Positions 28,337 through 36,801 of a stretch of DNA of 64,000 nt are shown here, piece by piece. The stretch comes from Phycicoccus duodecadis. Lineage in GTDB: Bacteria > Actinomycetota > Actinomycetes > Actinomycetales > Dermatophilaceae. The stretch covers positions 1,860,001 to 1,924,000 of the forward strand of contig NZ_PJNE01000001.1 of assembly GCF_002846495.1 (NCBI RefSeq), written 5' to 3'. Numbering within the stretch: position 1 is the first letter of the stretch; every line of letters begins with the position of its first letter. The notes below the pieces were generated by a model. It was not told the DNA's origin, ran no database searches, and saw only the letters and a list, made by a program, of their open reading frames with translations. Position numbers and translations under genes: made by a program.

Positions 28337-29812
28337 TCAGCGGGAGCGGCGCGGGCGCGCACCCTCGGAGAAGGACGCGGCCGAGCGGCCCGACGGCGCG
28401 GAGCCCGGGCGACCGGACGAGGCGGCGGCCGGCCGGCCGGAGGAGCCGGAGCCGCGGCGCGGACGCCCCTGACCCTGGGCCTGGCCAGCGGCGCGCGGCT
28501 CGCTGCGCGGGCCCCGCGAGCTGCGCGGACCGCCACCCTGGCGAGGGGAGCCCGCCGCACCGCCGGGACGGCCGCCACCGCGGCGACCACCGCCGCCGCC
28601 ACCGGAGCGCTCGGCGCCGCCGGGGGCGACGTAGCCGCCCTCGAGGGAGCGCTCGCCGGGGGCGAGCTCGGCCAGCACGGGGTGCTGGGCGTGGGCCCGG
28701 GTGATGGTCGGGTTGATGCCGGCCTTGCGGGTGAGGTCGCGCACGTCGCGCACCTGGTCGTCGGTCATCAGCGTGATGACGGTGCCCGAGGCGCCGGCGC
28801 GCGCGGTGCGGCCCGAGCGGTGCAGGTACGCCTTGTGCTCGACCGGCGGGTCGGCGTGGATCACCAGCCCCACGTCGTCGACATGGATGCCGCGGGCCGC
28901 GATGTCGGTGGCGACGAGGGTCTTGGCGGCCCCGGTGTGGAAGGCCTCCATGGTGCGGGTGCGCTGGCCCTGGCTGAGGTTGCCGTGCAGCTCGACCGCG
29001 GGGACGCCGGCCTCGTTGAGCTGGCGGGCGATCCGCTTGGCGCGGTGCTTGGTGCGGGTGAACACGATCGTGCGACCCGGCGCCGAGGTGAGGTCGACCA
29101 GCACCGGTAGGTGCGCGGCCCCGGCCACGTGCAGCACGTGGTGCGACATCGCGGACACCGGGGACTGGGCCGAGTCGGCCTCGTGGGTAGCCGGGTCGTG
29201 CAGGTAGCGCTTGGCGAGCACGCCGATCCCGGCGTCCAGCGTGGCCGAGAACAGCATCCGCTGGCCACGGCTCGGGGTGGCGTCGAGGATGCGACGCACC
29301 TGGGGCAGGAAGCCGAGGTCGGCCATGTGGTCGGCCTCGTCGACGACGGTGACCTCGACGGCGTCGAGGGCGACGTGACCCTGGGCGATGAGGTCCTCGA
29401 GGCGGCCGGGGCAGGCCACCACGACGTCGACGCCGCGGCGGATGGCCGAGACCTGCGGGCCCTGGCCGACGCCGCCGAAGACGGTGCGCGAGGTGAGGCC
29501 GAGCACCGCGGCGAGCGGGGCCATGGCCTCGTCGATCTGGGTGGCGAGCTCGCGGGTCGGGGCGAGGATGAGGGCGCGGGGCCGCTTGGGGGTGCGCTGC
29601 TTCCCGCTGGTGGAGAGGCGCGCGAGCAGCGGCAGCAGGAAGGCGACGGTCTTGCCGGAGCCGGTGCGGCCGCGGCCGAGCAGGTCACGGCCGGCGAGCG
29701 AGTCGGGCAGGGTCGCGGCCTGGATGGGGGTGGGCGTCGTGATCCCGGCCTGGGCCAGGACGTCGGCGAGGACGGTGGGCACGCCGAGCGCGCCGAAGGT
29801 GTCTGAGGACAC
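28337..29812 (-). CDS. DEAD-box ATP-dependent RNA helicase
   Basis: RNA helicase of 491 residues starting at GTG 29812. Motifs run in canonical order: Q-motif region with TPIQAATLPDSL, Walker A GRGRTGSGKT, LAPTRELATQID, DEAD box VVDEADHMADLG, SAT as MLFSATLDAG, and YLHRSGRTARAGASG. The last 95 or so residues are Gly, Arg and Ser-rich with RGG-like clusters, a flexible RNA-binding tail as in RhlE/CsdA-type helicases. Expected roles are ribosome assembly, RNA decay or cold adaptation. A 238-base leader separates it from the next gene upstream, in which I see no other gene. Confidence 0.92.
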   Translation of the reverse strand: MSSDTFGALGVPTVLADVLAQAGITTPTPIQAATLPDSLAGRDLLGRGRTGSGKTVAFLLPLLARLSTSGKQRTPKRPRALILAPTRELATQIDEAMAPLAAVLGLTSRTVFGGVGQGPQVSAIRRGVDVVVACPGRLEDLIAQGHVALDAVEVTVVDEADHMADLGFLPQVRRILDATPSRGQRMLFSATLDAGIGVLAKRYLHDPATHEADSAQSPVSAMSHHVLHVAGAAHLPVLVDLTSAPGRTIVFTRTKHRAKRIARQLNEAGVPAVELHGNLSQGQRTRTMEAFHTGAAKTLVATDIAARGIHVDDVGLVIHADPPVEHKAYLHRSGRTARAGASGTVITLMTDDQVRDVRDLTRKAGINPTITRAHAQHPVLAELAPGERSLEGGYVAPGGAERSGGGGGGRRGGGRPGGAAGSPRQGGGPRSSRGPRSEPRAAGQAQGQGRPRRGSGSSGRPAAASSGRPGSAPSGRSAASFSEGARPRRSR

Positions 29813-30050
29813 GGGGTGGTCTCCCGGTGGTGGGGTGTGTCGGGGCGACGAGTAGCCGTCGGCAGCGACAACGTGGATGTTCTGCCGGGCGGGCTCTTGG
29901 GGCCGCGGCGCGCGGTGACGGCGGCCATGGGGCCGGTCACACTGGCATCGACATCAGAGGAAGCAGGGCCCGAGGCAGAACTGGGCGGGCCACTGCGACC
30001 AGTCTACGGGCTCGCGGGGACACGCCCGACCACCGGCCGCCCGCCCGGCG

Positions 30051-31031
30051 TCAGGGGACCAGGACGACGCGGTCCGGAGCCGTCCCCTCGCGCACCCGGT
30101 GCCAGGCGTCGGCCACGTCGCTCAGCGGGTGGACGGTGTGGTCGACGTCGACCTCCCGGCGGGCGGCGTGCGCGAGGACGGTGGTGAGGACCTGCTCGCG
30201 GCGCTGCGCCGTCAGGGTGGTGTTGGTGTACCCGAGGACGGCCGCCGAGCGGCTACGCAGGGCCGCGGAGTCGACGGTGAGGGTGGCGCCGGCGCTGCTG
30301 CCGAGGTTGACCAGCCGACCCCCCGGGGCGAGGGCGAGGACGGCGGCGCTGGCGGCGACGCCGGCGAGGGGGTCGACGACGACGTCGGCGCCGTCGCCGG
30401 CGCAGGCCTCCCGGATGCGGGCGGCGAGCGCTGCGGGGTCCTCGTCGCCGTCGAGGGCGACGACCTCGTCGGCACCCCGGCGCGCGGCGGCATCCCGGGC
30501 GGCGGCAGAGCGGGCGAGTGCGACGACCCGCCGGGCGCCCAGGAGGCGGGCGGCCTGCACGGCCACCTGGCCGACCACCCCGCCCGCGCCGAGGACGACC
30601 ACGCACTCCCCCGGGAGCAGGTGGGCCCGCGCCTCGAGCACCTCCCAGGCCGCGACCGCCGACAGGCCGAGGGCCGCGACCAGAGGGTCGGGGACGTCGG
30701 CGTGGAGCGGGACGAGGTCGGCCGGGGCCACGGCGGCCAGCTCGGCCATCCCCCCGTCGCCGGGCGCCATCCCGGCCGTGCTCGCGAACCAGACCCGCCG
30801 CCCGACGAGGTGGGACGGCCCTTCCCGGACGACTCCGACTCCCTGGACGCCGGGGACGTAGGGAAGAGCGGGTGCGCCGAAGTAGGACGTGCCCGATGCG
30901 CAGAGCAGGTCGAGGGGGGTGATGGGCGCGGCGGTGACCTCGACCAGGACCTGGCCGGGCGCGGGCGCGGGGTCCGGGTGCCCGGCCGCCGCGGGGGGGC
31001 GGCCGTGGGCGGTGACGACGACGGCGCGCAC
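30051..31031 (-). CDS. Zinc-type MDR alcohol dehydrogenase / quinone oxidoreductase family protein
   Basis: Medium-chain dehydrogenase/reductase of 326 residues starting at GTG 31031. The Rossmann fold motif LGAGGVVGQVAVQAARLLGA lies near residue 145, and YVPGVQGVGVV matches the GroES-like domain. The Cys/His zinc ligands of alcohol dehydrogenases are not evident, so it is more like NADPH:quinone oxidoreductases. It is the last gene of the five-gene ring-cleavage operon, three bases after ligA, and could reduce or oxidise a semialdehyde or enone intermediate (inference). Confidence 0.83.
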   Translation of the reverse strand: MRAVVVTAHGRPPAAAGHPDPAPAPGQVLVEVTAAPITPLDLLCASGTSYFGAPALPYVPGVQGVGVVREGPSHLVGRRVWFASTAGMAPGDGGMAELAAVAPADLVPLHADVPDPLVAALGLSAVAAWEVLEARAHLLPGECVVVLGAGGVVGQVAVQAARLLGARRVVALARSAAARDAAARRGADEVVALDGDEDPAALAARIREACAGDGADVVVDPLAGVAASAAVLALAPGGRLVNLGSSAGATLTVDSAALRSRSAAVLGYTNTTLTAQRREQVLTTVLAHAARREVDVDHTVHPLSDVADAWHRVREGTAPDRVVLVP

Positions 31032-31034
31032 GGC

Positions 31035-31397
31035 TCAGGTGGCGATGTCGGGGTACGGCAGCGACAGGTGGGCCAGCGCCTGCCCGTAGCCCTTCTGGTA
31101 CGACAGCGGTTCGGGGTGGTCGCGCTCGAACATCGCGATGAAGAGGGTCAGCGTGAGGAACGGGTGCGCCCCGAGCTCGAACAGCGCCACGTGGTCGTGG
31201 GCGACGAGCGCGGCGCGCTCGGCGACCTCGAAGGCCAGCCAGGTGCTCGCCTCGGCATCGGGCACGTTGAGGATGCGGTTGGCCAGCGTCTCCTCCCACC
31301 AGCCGACGGTGCCGGCGGGGTCGGTGCGGTAGCGCTCCACCAGCTCGGGGTCACGGTCGACGGTGTAGAGGAACTTGTTCACCAGGTACTTGCTCAT
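31035..31397 (-). CDS. LigA-like small subunit of extradiol ring-cleavage dioxygenase
   Basis: Small all-helical protein of 120 residues of the LigA (protocatechuate 4,5-dioxygenase alpha subunit) family. It contains NKFLYTVDRDPELVERYRTD and LALVAHDHVALFELGAHPFL type segments, the latter packing over the active site of LigB in the family structure. Its ATG overlaps the ligB stop by four bases, so the two subunits are translationally coupled. The order beta-alpha is reversed compared with the classical sphingomonad ligAB. It has no catalytic activity on its own. Confidence 0.85.
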   Translation of the reverse strand: MSKYLVNKFLYTVDRDPELVERYRTDPAGTVGWWEETLANRILNVPDAEASTWLAFEVAERAALVAHDHVALFELGAHPFLTLTLFIAMFERDHPEPLSYQKGYGQALAHLSLPYPDIAT

Positions 31398-32257
31398 GCC
31401 GGCGCTCCCTCGGGGTACCAGGTGAAGTAGGCCTCCATCGTGTGGAACAGGTCGAGGCTGTCGACGTGGTCGGCGCGCACCCCCTGGCCCGCGACGCCCA
31501 TCATCAGCATGAAGTCCATGAAGCCGTGGGTCGCGTTGCCCGGCAGGTGGAGGCTGTCGAGGGTGACCTCACCGAGGCAGCCCTCGAGGTCGCCGTTGGC
31601 GATCCACTCGACGGCCCGGCGGTCGAAGTCCGGGTCGGGTCCGTGGGGCCCGAACTGGCGCGGGCCGCCGAGCTCGAGCGAGAGGTGGCCGGTGCCGATG
31701 ATGGCCACCCGCTGGTCGCTGGGCCAGCCCTCGACGAGCTCGCGGATGGTGCGGCCGAGCTCGACGAAGCGCTTCGGCTGCGGCAGCGGCGGCGCGAAGA
31801 TGTTCGTGTAGATCGGCACGATCGGGAGGTCGGCCTCGGGGCGCAGGGTGATGATCGGGCAGGTGATCGAGTGGTCGATCCGCAGCTCGTTGCTGAACGC
31901 GAGGTCGAAGCCGGAGTCCAGGCCACCGCGCAGGATGTGCGACGACAGCTCCTCGTGCCCTTCGAGGCGCAGCCGCGGCAGCCCGAACTCGCGCTCCTCG
32001 TTGTACCAGTTGGCATCGTAGACAGGCGCTTTGCCCACGAGGAACTGCGGCATGTTGTCGAGCCAGAGCTGGTGGAAGTGGTCGCTGCCCACCATGACGA
32101 GGACATCGGGCCGGGCCCGGGTCAGGGTCTCGCGGAAGCGCTCGATCTTCGCGACCCACTCGTCCGCGAACGGGGGCCGCTCGTCACCCACCGCGGTGCT
32201 GGCGCGGTAGTAGAAGGGGTGGTGCGTCGAGGCGATGACGGCGACGACCTGGGCCAT
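31394..32257 (-). CDS. LigB-type extradiol dioxygenase catalytic subunit
   Basis: Catalytic Fe(II) subunit of 287 residues of the type II extradiol dioxygenases, which open a catechol-type ring next to the two hydroxyls. Candidate iron and acid/base residues are His in IASTHHPFYYR, His in VGSDHFHQLW and His in IGTGHLSLELGG. The ATG at 32257 follows AAGGAGCACCCGC, and the reading frame upstream is not conserved-looking. It couples with LigA. Protocatechuate, gallate or a methylated gallate are the substrates known in the family; the sequence does not decide. Confidence 0.87.
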   Translation of the reverse strand: MAQVVAVIASTHHPFYYRASTAVGDERPPFADEWVAKIERFRETLTRARPDVLVMVGSDHFHQLWLDNMPQFLVGKAPVYDANWYNEEREFGLPRLRLEGHEELSSHILRGGLDSGFDLAFSNELRIDHSITCPIITLRPEADLPIVPIYTNIFAPPLPQPKRFVELGRTIRELVEGWPSDQRVAIIGTGHLSLELGGPRQFGPHGPDPDFDRRAVEWIANGDLEGCLGEVTLDSLHLPGNATHGFMDFMLMMGVAGQGVRADHVDSLDLFHTMEAYFTWYPEGAPA

Positions 32258-32279
32258 GCGGGTGCTCCTTCCGGAAAGG

Positions 32280-33065
32280 TCAGGACTCGGGGTCGACGTA
32301 GACCGCGTTGCGGTCGACCGACAGGTAGGCATCCATGCCGATGGGGCGGCGTCGCTCCTCGGCCAGCTGGCCGAGCAGGCCGGCGCACCGGGCGAGCAGC
32401 GCGAAGCCGCGCAGCATCTCGACCGGCAGCCCGAGGTCGGCCAGCGCCGCGCCGCAGACCCCGGCCCCGTTGAGCGGCAGGCGCTTCCCGAGGACCTGGT
32501 CGTGCACCCTCCCGACCGCCTCGAAGAGGCGCAGGTGGGGGCCGCGCAGGCCCTCCTCCTCGGCGATGCGCAGGAGCACGGGCGTGCGGGGGTCGCCCTG
32601 CTTGTGCACGGGGTGCCCCAGACCGGGGACGAACCGCCGGGCCTCCTTCGTGCGCCGCACCGCCTCGAGCGCCACGGCGTCCCAGCCCGCGTCGTCGGTG
32701 GGCAGCTCGTCGCCGAGGTCCGAGACGACCGCGTGGAGGAACGCGCCGCAGTCCTCGGTGACCCCGAGGAAGCGCGACCCGCCGCCGAGCAGGCCCGCAG
32801 CGAGCGCGCCCTGCAGCGAGTCGGGGGCCGAGAGGTAGGTGAGGCGGGCGGCGATGGCGGTGGGGGTGAAGCCGTGGTCGGCGAGGGCCACGAGGACCGC
32901 CTCGAAGACGCGGGTCTCCTGGGGCGTGGGGCGGCGCATCGCGACGAGCCAGAACGCGAGCTCCCCGAAGCCGACCGAGCCCATGAGGTCCTCGGTGAGG
33001 TCCTGCCCGAGGAGGCGGATCTCGTCGGCGGTGGAGGTCCCGAGGGAGGTGGGGTAGGTCGTCAT
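32280..33065 (-). CDS. Citryl-CoA lyase-like protein (citrate synthase superfamily)
   Basis: Protein of 261 residues matching the large-domain core of citrate synthase, shorter than true citrate synthases (about 370-430). The substrate/CoA segment VPGLGHPVHKQGDPRTPVLL contains the family His and Arg, and LNGAGVCGAALADLGLP is the conserved C-terminal helix region. Such short forms are annotated citryl-CoA lyase and cleave a 3-hydroxy-3-carboxyacyl-CoA to acetyl-CoA and an oxoacid. Its ATG overlaps the CoA-transferase stop, so the pair should act in sequence: form the CoA ester, then cleave it. Confidence 0.8.
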   Translation of the reverse strand: MTTYPTSLGTSTADEIRLLGQDLTEDLMGSVGFGELAFWLVAMRRPTPQETRVFEAVLVALADHGFTPTAIAARLTYLSAPDSLQGALAAGLLGGGSRFLGVTEDCGAFLHAVVSDLGDELPTDDAGWDAVALEAVRRTKEARRFVPGLGHPVHKQGDPRTPVLLRIAEEEGLRGPHLRLFEAVGRVHDQVLGKRLPLNGAGVCGAALADLGLPVEMLRGFALLARCAGLLGQLAEERRRPIGMDAYLSVDRNAVYVDPES

Positions 33066-34240
33066 CGCGGCTCCTCGTCGCGCGCGGGGGCCGGCTCCGA
33101 GAGCCAGCGCCGGATGTCGTCACCGTCCGCGTCGAGGGACGGCGGGGGGAGGTCGTAACGGGCCTGGCTGTCGGAGAACCGGATCGGGTTGCGGATGGAC
33201 GGGACGGCGGCGTCGCCCTCGCCCACGTGCACGACCGGCTCCAGCCCGACCCCCTCGGCGAAGGCGACCCCGCCGTCGACGGTGTTGATCGGGCCGCAGG
33301 GCACCCCGGCGGCGATGATGTCGCGGAACCACTCCATGGCGGTGCGGGTGCGCAGGCGCTCGACGAGGAGCGGGCGCAGCTCGTCGCGATGGGCCGTCCG
33401 GTCCTCGTTGCGGGCGAAGCGCGGGTCGTCGGCCAGCTCGGGCACGCCGAGCACCTCGACCAGGCGCCGGAACTGGCCGTTGTTGCCCGCGGTGACGACG
33501 AGGTCGCGGTCGGAGCAGGGGAGCGGCTCGTAGGGGAAGAGGCTCGGGTGGCTGTTGCCCATCCGGTGGGGGACGACGCCGCCGGCCACGAAGGCGCTGG
33601 ACTGGTTGACCAGCCCCGACAGGGCCGACGACAGCAGGTTGACCTCGACGTGCTGCCCCCGGCCGGTGTCGTGGCGGGCGTGCAGGGCCGAGAGCACCCC
33701 GATGCTCGCGTGCAGCCCGGCCATGACGTCGAAGACCGAGATGCCGGCCCGGAACGGCTCGCCGTCGGGGGAGCCGGTGAGGCTCATCAGCCCGGAGATG
33801 GCCTGCACGATGAGGTCGTAGCCCGGCAGGTCACGGCCGCCGGGGCCGCTGCCGAAGCCGGTGATGGAGGCGTAGACGATGCCGGGGTTGGTGGCGGCGA
33901 CCGCGTCGTAGTCGAGGCCGAAGCGGGCGAGCCCCCCGGGCTTGAAGTTCTCCACCAGGACGTCGGCGCGCCGGGCCAGCTCCTGGGCGGCCGCGCGGTC
34001 GCCGTCGTCCTTGAGGTCGAGCACGACCGAGCGCTTGTTGCGGTTCACCCCGAGGTAGTACGTCGAGACGCCGTCGCGCACCGGGGGGCTCCAGGACCGG
34101 GTGTCGTCGCCGGCCGGTGACTCGACCTTGACGACCTCGGCGCCCAGGTCGGCGAGGAGCATCGTGGCGTAGGGCCCGGCCAGGACGCGGGAGAAGTCGG
34201 CGACCAGCAGACCGCTGAGGGGTCCTGACGATGCGGTCAC
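33062..34240 (-). CDS. Class III CoA-transferase (CaiB/BaiF family)
   Basis: Enzyme of 392 residues that moves CoA between carboxylic acids through a covalent aspartyl-CoA. LLVADFSRVLAGPYATMLLA at the N-terminus, ENFKPGGLARFGLDY, and the nucleophile region TGSPDGEPFRAGISVFDVMAG are typical. I choose GTG 34240 because GGAGG lies six bases before it and the 27 upstream codons are Arg/Pro/Thr-rich. It is first in the minus-strand operon, and transcription should start from the TTGACA promoter at about 34321-34292. Confidence 0.87.
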   Translation of the reverse strand: MTASSGPLSGLLVADFSRVLAGPYATMLLADLGAEVVKVESPAGDDTRSWSPPVRDGVSTYYLGVNRNKRSVVLDLKDDGDRAAAQELARRADVLVENFKPGGLARFGLDYDAVAATNPGIVYASITGFGSGPGGRDLPGYDLIVQAISGLMSLTGSPDGEPFRAGISVFDVMAGLHASIGVLSALHARHDTGRGQHVEVNLLSSALSGLVNQSSAFVAGGVVPHRMGNSHPSLFPYEPLPCSDRDLVVTAGNNGQFRRLVEVLGVPELADDPRFARNEDRTAHRDELRPLLVERLRTRTAMEWFRDIIAAGVPCGPINTVDGGVAFAEGVGLEPVVHVGEGDAAVPSIRNPIRFSDSQARYDLPPPSLDADGDDIRRWLSEPAPARDEEPR

Positions 34241-34262
34241 AGGAGGCCTCCGACTCGTTTCG

Positions 34263-34276
34263 CGGACAGTCGTCCG
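34263..34276. promoter_or_regulatory. Palindromic operator candidate, CoA-transferase side
   Basis: CGGACAGTCGTCCG has five-base arms CGGAC/GTCCG around AGTC. It lies just downstream of the predicted minus-strand promoter and 23 bases before the CoA-transferase start. It matches the site at 34406-34419 in 11 of 14 positions. Confidence 0.5.
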
Positions 34277-34291
34277 TTGGGCTGGTTCTCG

Positions 34292-34321
34292 AGTCTGCGG
34301 GGGAGGACCGGCCCCTGTCAA
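34292..34321 (-). promoter_or_regulatory. Predicted promoter of the ring-cleavage operon
   Basis: On the minus strand TTGACA (34321-34316) is followed after 18 bases by CAGACT (34297-34292). The -35 is a perfect sigma-70-type match and the -10 weak (3 of 6). It lies back to back with the amidohydrolase promoter. Confidence 0.45.
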
Positions 34322-34349
34322 GGAGTCTGCAGTGTGGCACGGAAGGGTC

Positions 34350-34379
34350 TTGACAGCGGTCGCGGAGCGGGCGGAGAGT
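34350..34379 (+). promoter_or_regulatory. Predicted promoter of the amidohydrolase gene
   Basis: TTGACA at 34350-34355 is followed after 18 bases by GAGAGT (34374-34379). As on the other strand, the -35 is perfect and the -10 is weak, suggesting a need for an activator. IclR proteins of the PcaR/PobR branch commonly activate. Confidence 0.45.
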
Positions 34380-34405
34380 GGGATGCGCGGCTGAACGCCG
34401 TTCTA

Positions 34406-34419
34406 CGGACATCTGTCCG
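34406..34419. promoter_or_regulatory. Palindromic operator candidate, amidohydrolase side
   Basis: CGGACATCTGTCCG has six-base arms CGGACA/TGTCCG with a two-base spacer. It sits 24 bases before the amidohydrolase ATG, mirroring the site at 34263-34276. The likely ligand is the IclR-family regulator encoded at 35989. Confidence 0.5.
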
Positions 34420-34443
34420 CCACCACTGACGATGGGAGTGACG

Positions 34444-35919
34444 ATGGCGCTCGACGCGACGACCGAGGGTGCACCGGTGCTGTTCCGCGGGGGCACGGTC
34501 CTCACGATGGACGACCAGCACACCGTGCTGTACGGCACCGACGTCCTCGTGGTCGGGGACCGGATCGCCGAGGTCGGTGTCGGGCTCACCGCCCCGGAGG
34601 GTGCCCTCGAGATCGACGCCGCCGGCGGCATCGTCATGCCGGGGATGATCGACACCCACCGCCACATGTGGCAGACCGCCATGCGCGGCTACGGCGCCGA
34701 CTGGACCCTCACCCAGTACTTCGTCTGGTACTACCTCGAGAGCGGGAAGCACTTCCGCCCCGAGGACGTGCACACCGGCAACCTGCTCTCGGCGTGGGAG
34801 TCCCTCGAGGCCGGGGTGACGACGACCGTCGACTGGTCGCACGGCCTGCAGACCATCGACCACGCCGAGGCCGCCGTCGACGCGCTGGCCGCCGTCCCCG
34901 GCCGGTTCGTCCTCGCCTACGGCAACATCCAGGGGGGCCCGTGGGAGTGGGCCGCCGACCCGGCCCTGCGCTCGTTCCTCGACCGCCGCCGCGGCGACCT
35001 CTACGGCTGGCAGCTCGCCTTCGACGTCACCGGCGACCCCGCCTTCCCCGAGCGGGCCGCGTTCGAGGCCGCCCGCGAGCTCGGCCTGCCCGTCACGACC
35101 CACGCCGGGGTCTGGGGCGCCACGAACGACGACGGCATCCGGCTGATGACCGACCACGGCTTCGCCGACGAGTCGACCGTCTACGTGCACGCCGCGACCC
35201 TCTCGACCGACAGCTACCACCGGATCGCCGCCACCGGCGGGTCGGTCTCGGTGTCGACCGAGTCCGAGCAGAGCGCCGGCCAGGGGTACCCCCCCACCTG
35301 GCAGGTCCGCAAGCACGACATCCCGGTCTCGCTGTCGATGGACACCAGCGTCTGGTGGAGCGGCGACCTGTTCTCCGCGATGCGCACGACGCTCGGTGCC
35401 GACCGCTCGCGCGAGCACCTCGAGGCCCACGCCGCGGGTGACACCGTGACCAACGTGCACCTGCGGGCCGAGCACGTCGTCGACTGGGCGACCCGCGGCG
35501 GCGCGCGGGCGCTCGGCGCCGACGAGCTGGGCCGCATCGTGCCCGGTGCCAAGGCCGACGTGGTCCTGCTGCGCAACGACTCCTCGCCGGTGTCCTTCCC
35601 GCTCCTCAACCCCTACGGTCACGTCGCGTTCCAGGCGCAGCGCGGCGACGTCCACACCGTGCTCGTCGACGGGGTGGTCGTCAAGCAGGACGGCAAGCTC
35701 GTCGGGATCGACCTCGCCGACCTCCGCCGGCGGGCCGAGAGCACCGTCGAGCACCTGCGCTCGGTCATGGGCGAGGACGCCTGGGCCGCGGGGATGAACC
35801 CCGAGGAGCCGGGCGAGGACGACAAGATGCTCGACAACCCGTACCAGTACACCGACTTCCGCACCGACACCACGCTCGCCCGCGGCAGCATCTTCGGTGA
35901 GCCCGGCGCCGGGGAGTGA
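34444..35919 (+). CDS. Amidohydrolase family protein (AtzA/TrzN-like branch)
   Basis: Metal-dependent hydrolase of 491 residues. The ATG at 34444 is preferred over one four codons upstream because GGGAGTG lies in front of it. Metal ligands are suggested by DTHRHMWQTAMRG, THAGVWG, HAATLSTDSYHRIA and SLSMDTSVWW, the order seen in the chlorohydrolase/8-oxoguanine-deaminase group. Proteins of this group remove amino, chloro or other groups from heteroaromatic rings or related amides. It is divergent from the ring-cleavage operon and may make the substrate for it (inference). Confidence 0.83.
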   Translation: MALDATTEGAPVLFRGGTVLTMDDQHTVLYGTDVLVVGDRIAEVGVGLTAPEGALEIDAAGGIVMPGMIDTHRHMWQTAMRGYGADWTLTQYFVWYYLESGKHFRPEDVHTGNLLSAWESLEAGVTTTVDWSHGLQTIDHAEAAVDALAAVPGRFVLAYGNIQGGPWEWAADPALRSFLDRRRGDLYGWQLAFDVTGDPAFPERAAFEAARELGLPVTTHAGVWGATNDDGIRLMTDHGFADESTVYVHAATLSTDSYHRIAATGGSVSVSTESEQSAGQGYPPTWQVRKHDIPVSLSMDTSVWWSGDLFSAMRTTLGADRSREHLEAHAAGDTVTNVHLRAEHVVDWATRGGARALGADELGRIVPGAKADVVLLRNDSSPVSFPLLNPYGHVAFQAQRGDVHTVLVDGVVVKQDGKLVGIDLADLRRRAESTVEHLRSVMGEDAWAAGMNPEEPGEDDKMLDNPYQYTDFRTDTTLARGSIFGEPGAGE

Positions 35920-35988
35920 AGGGCCGGCCGCTCACCGCGTAGGGTCGTCCGCGCGGATCCGCCGCAGCACCAGGTCGAGGGAGGTCGC

Positions 35989-36801
35989 GTGGCCGGTCGT
36001 GGGCAGGGCGCCGACTTCGTCGAGGCACTCGCGCGGGGGCTCGACGTGCTCGGCTGCTTCGACGCCGCGCATCCCCGACGCTCGCTCAGCGACGTCGCGG
36101 CGGCCACCGGCCTCGCCCGCCCCACCGCGCGCCGGCTGCTGCTCACCCTCGACGAGCTCGGGTTCGTGCGGCAGGTCGACGGCGGGTTCGAGCCGACGCC
36201 CCGGGTCCTGAGCCTCGGGATGGCCTACATCGCCTCGCTCGGGCTGTGGGACGTCGCCCGCCCGCGGATGGAGTGGCTCGTCGGGCAGACCGGGGAGTCC
36301 TCGTCGATGGCCCAGCTCGACGGCTCCGACATCGTCTACGTGGCGCGGGTGGCCGTGCCGAAGATCATCGCGCTGCGGGTGGAGGTCGGGACCCGCTTCC
36401 CGGCGCCTCCCACCTCGCAGGGCAAGGTGCTGCTGGCGGGGCTGGCGCCCGCCGACCTCGACGCCGCCCTCGCGCTGCCCAGCCGCTCGCCGGTCCTGCC
36501 CCGCCGTGCCTGGGACCCGTCCGCTCTGAGGGACGAGCTGACCTCGGTCCGGGCGCGCGGCTGGGCTCTGGCTGACGAGGAGCTCGCCCCCGGCGTCCGC
36601 TCGGTCGCCGTGCCGGTGCGGGACGGCACCGGTGCGGTGCGGGCCGCGATGAACGTCACCGTGCACGCGGCCGAGACCTCCACCGAGCAGCTCGTCGACG
36701 AGCACCTTCCCCGGCTGCTGCGGGCCGCCGGTGAGGTCAGCGCCGACTGGGCCCTGTGGCAGGCCCGCCCGCAGGTCGAGGCCCCCGCGGCCGGGCCCTG
36801 A
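35989..36801 (+). CDS. IclR-family transcriptional regulator (PcaR/PobR-like)
   Basis: Regulator of 270 residues starting at GTG 35989 after GAGGGAGG. The N-terminal winged helix-turn-helix (about residues 10-70) contains SLSDVAAATGLARPTARRLL. The C-terminal IclR effector domain includes PPTSQGKVLLAGL, RGWALADEELAPGVRSVAVP and a final helix. PcaR, PcaU and PobR of this branch sense aromatic acids and control ring-cleavage genes, which matches the neighbouring dioxygenase operon. It lies 69 bases after the amidohydrolase and probably is co-transcribed with it. Confidence 0.87.
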   Translation: MAGRGQGADFVEALARGLDVLGCFDAAHPRRSLSDVAAATGLARPTARRLLLTLDELGFVRQVDGGFEPTPRVLSLGMAYIASLGLWDVARPRMEWLVGQTGESSSMAQLDGSDIVYVARVAVPKIIALRVEVGTRFPAPPTSQGKVLLAGLAPADLDAALALPSRSPVLPRRAWDPSALRDELTSVRARGWALADEELAPGVRSVAVPVRDGTGAVRAAMNVTVHAAETSTEQLVDEHLPRLLRAAGEVSADWALWQARPQVEAPAAGP

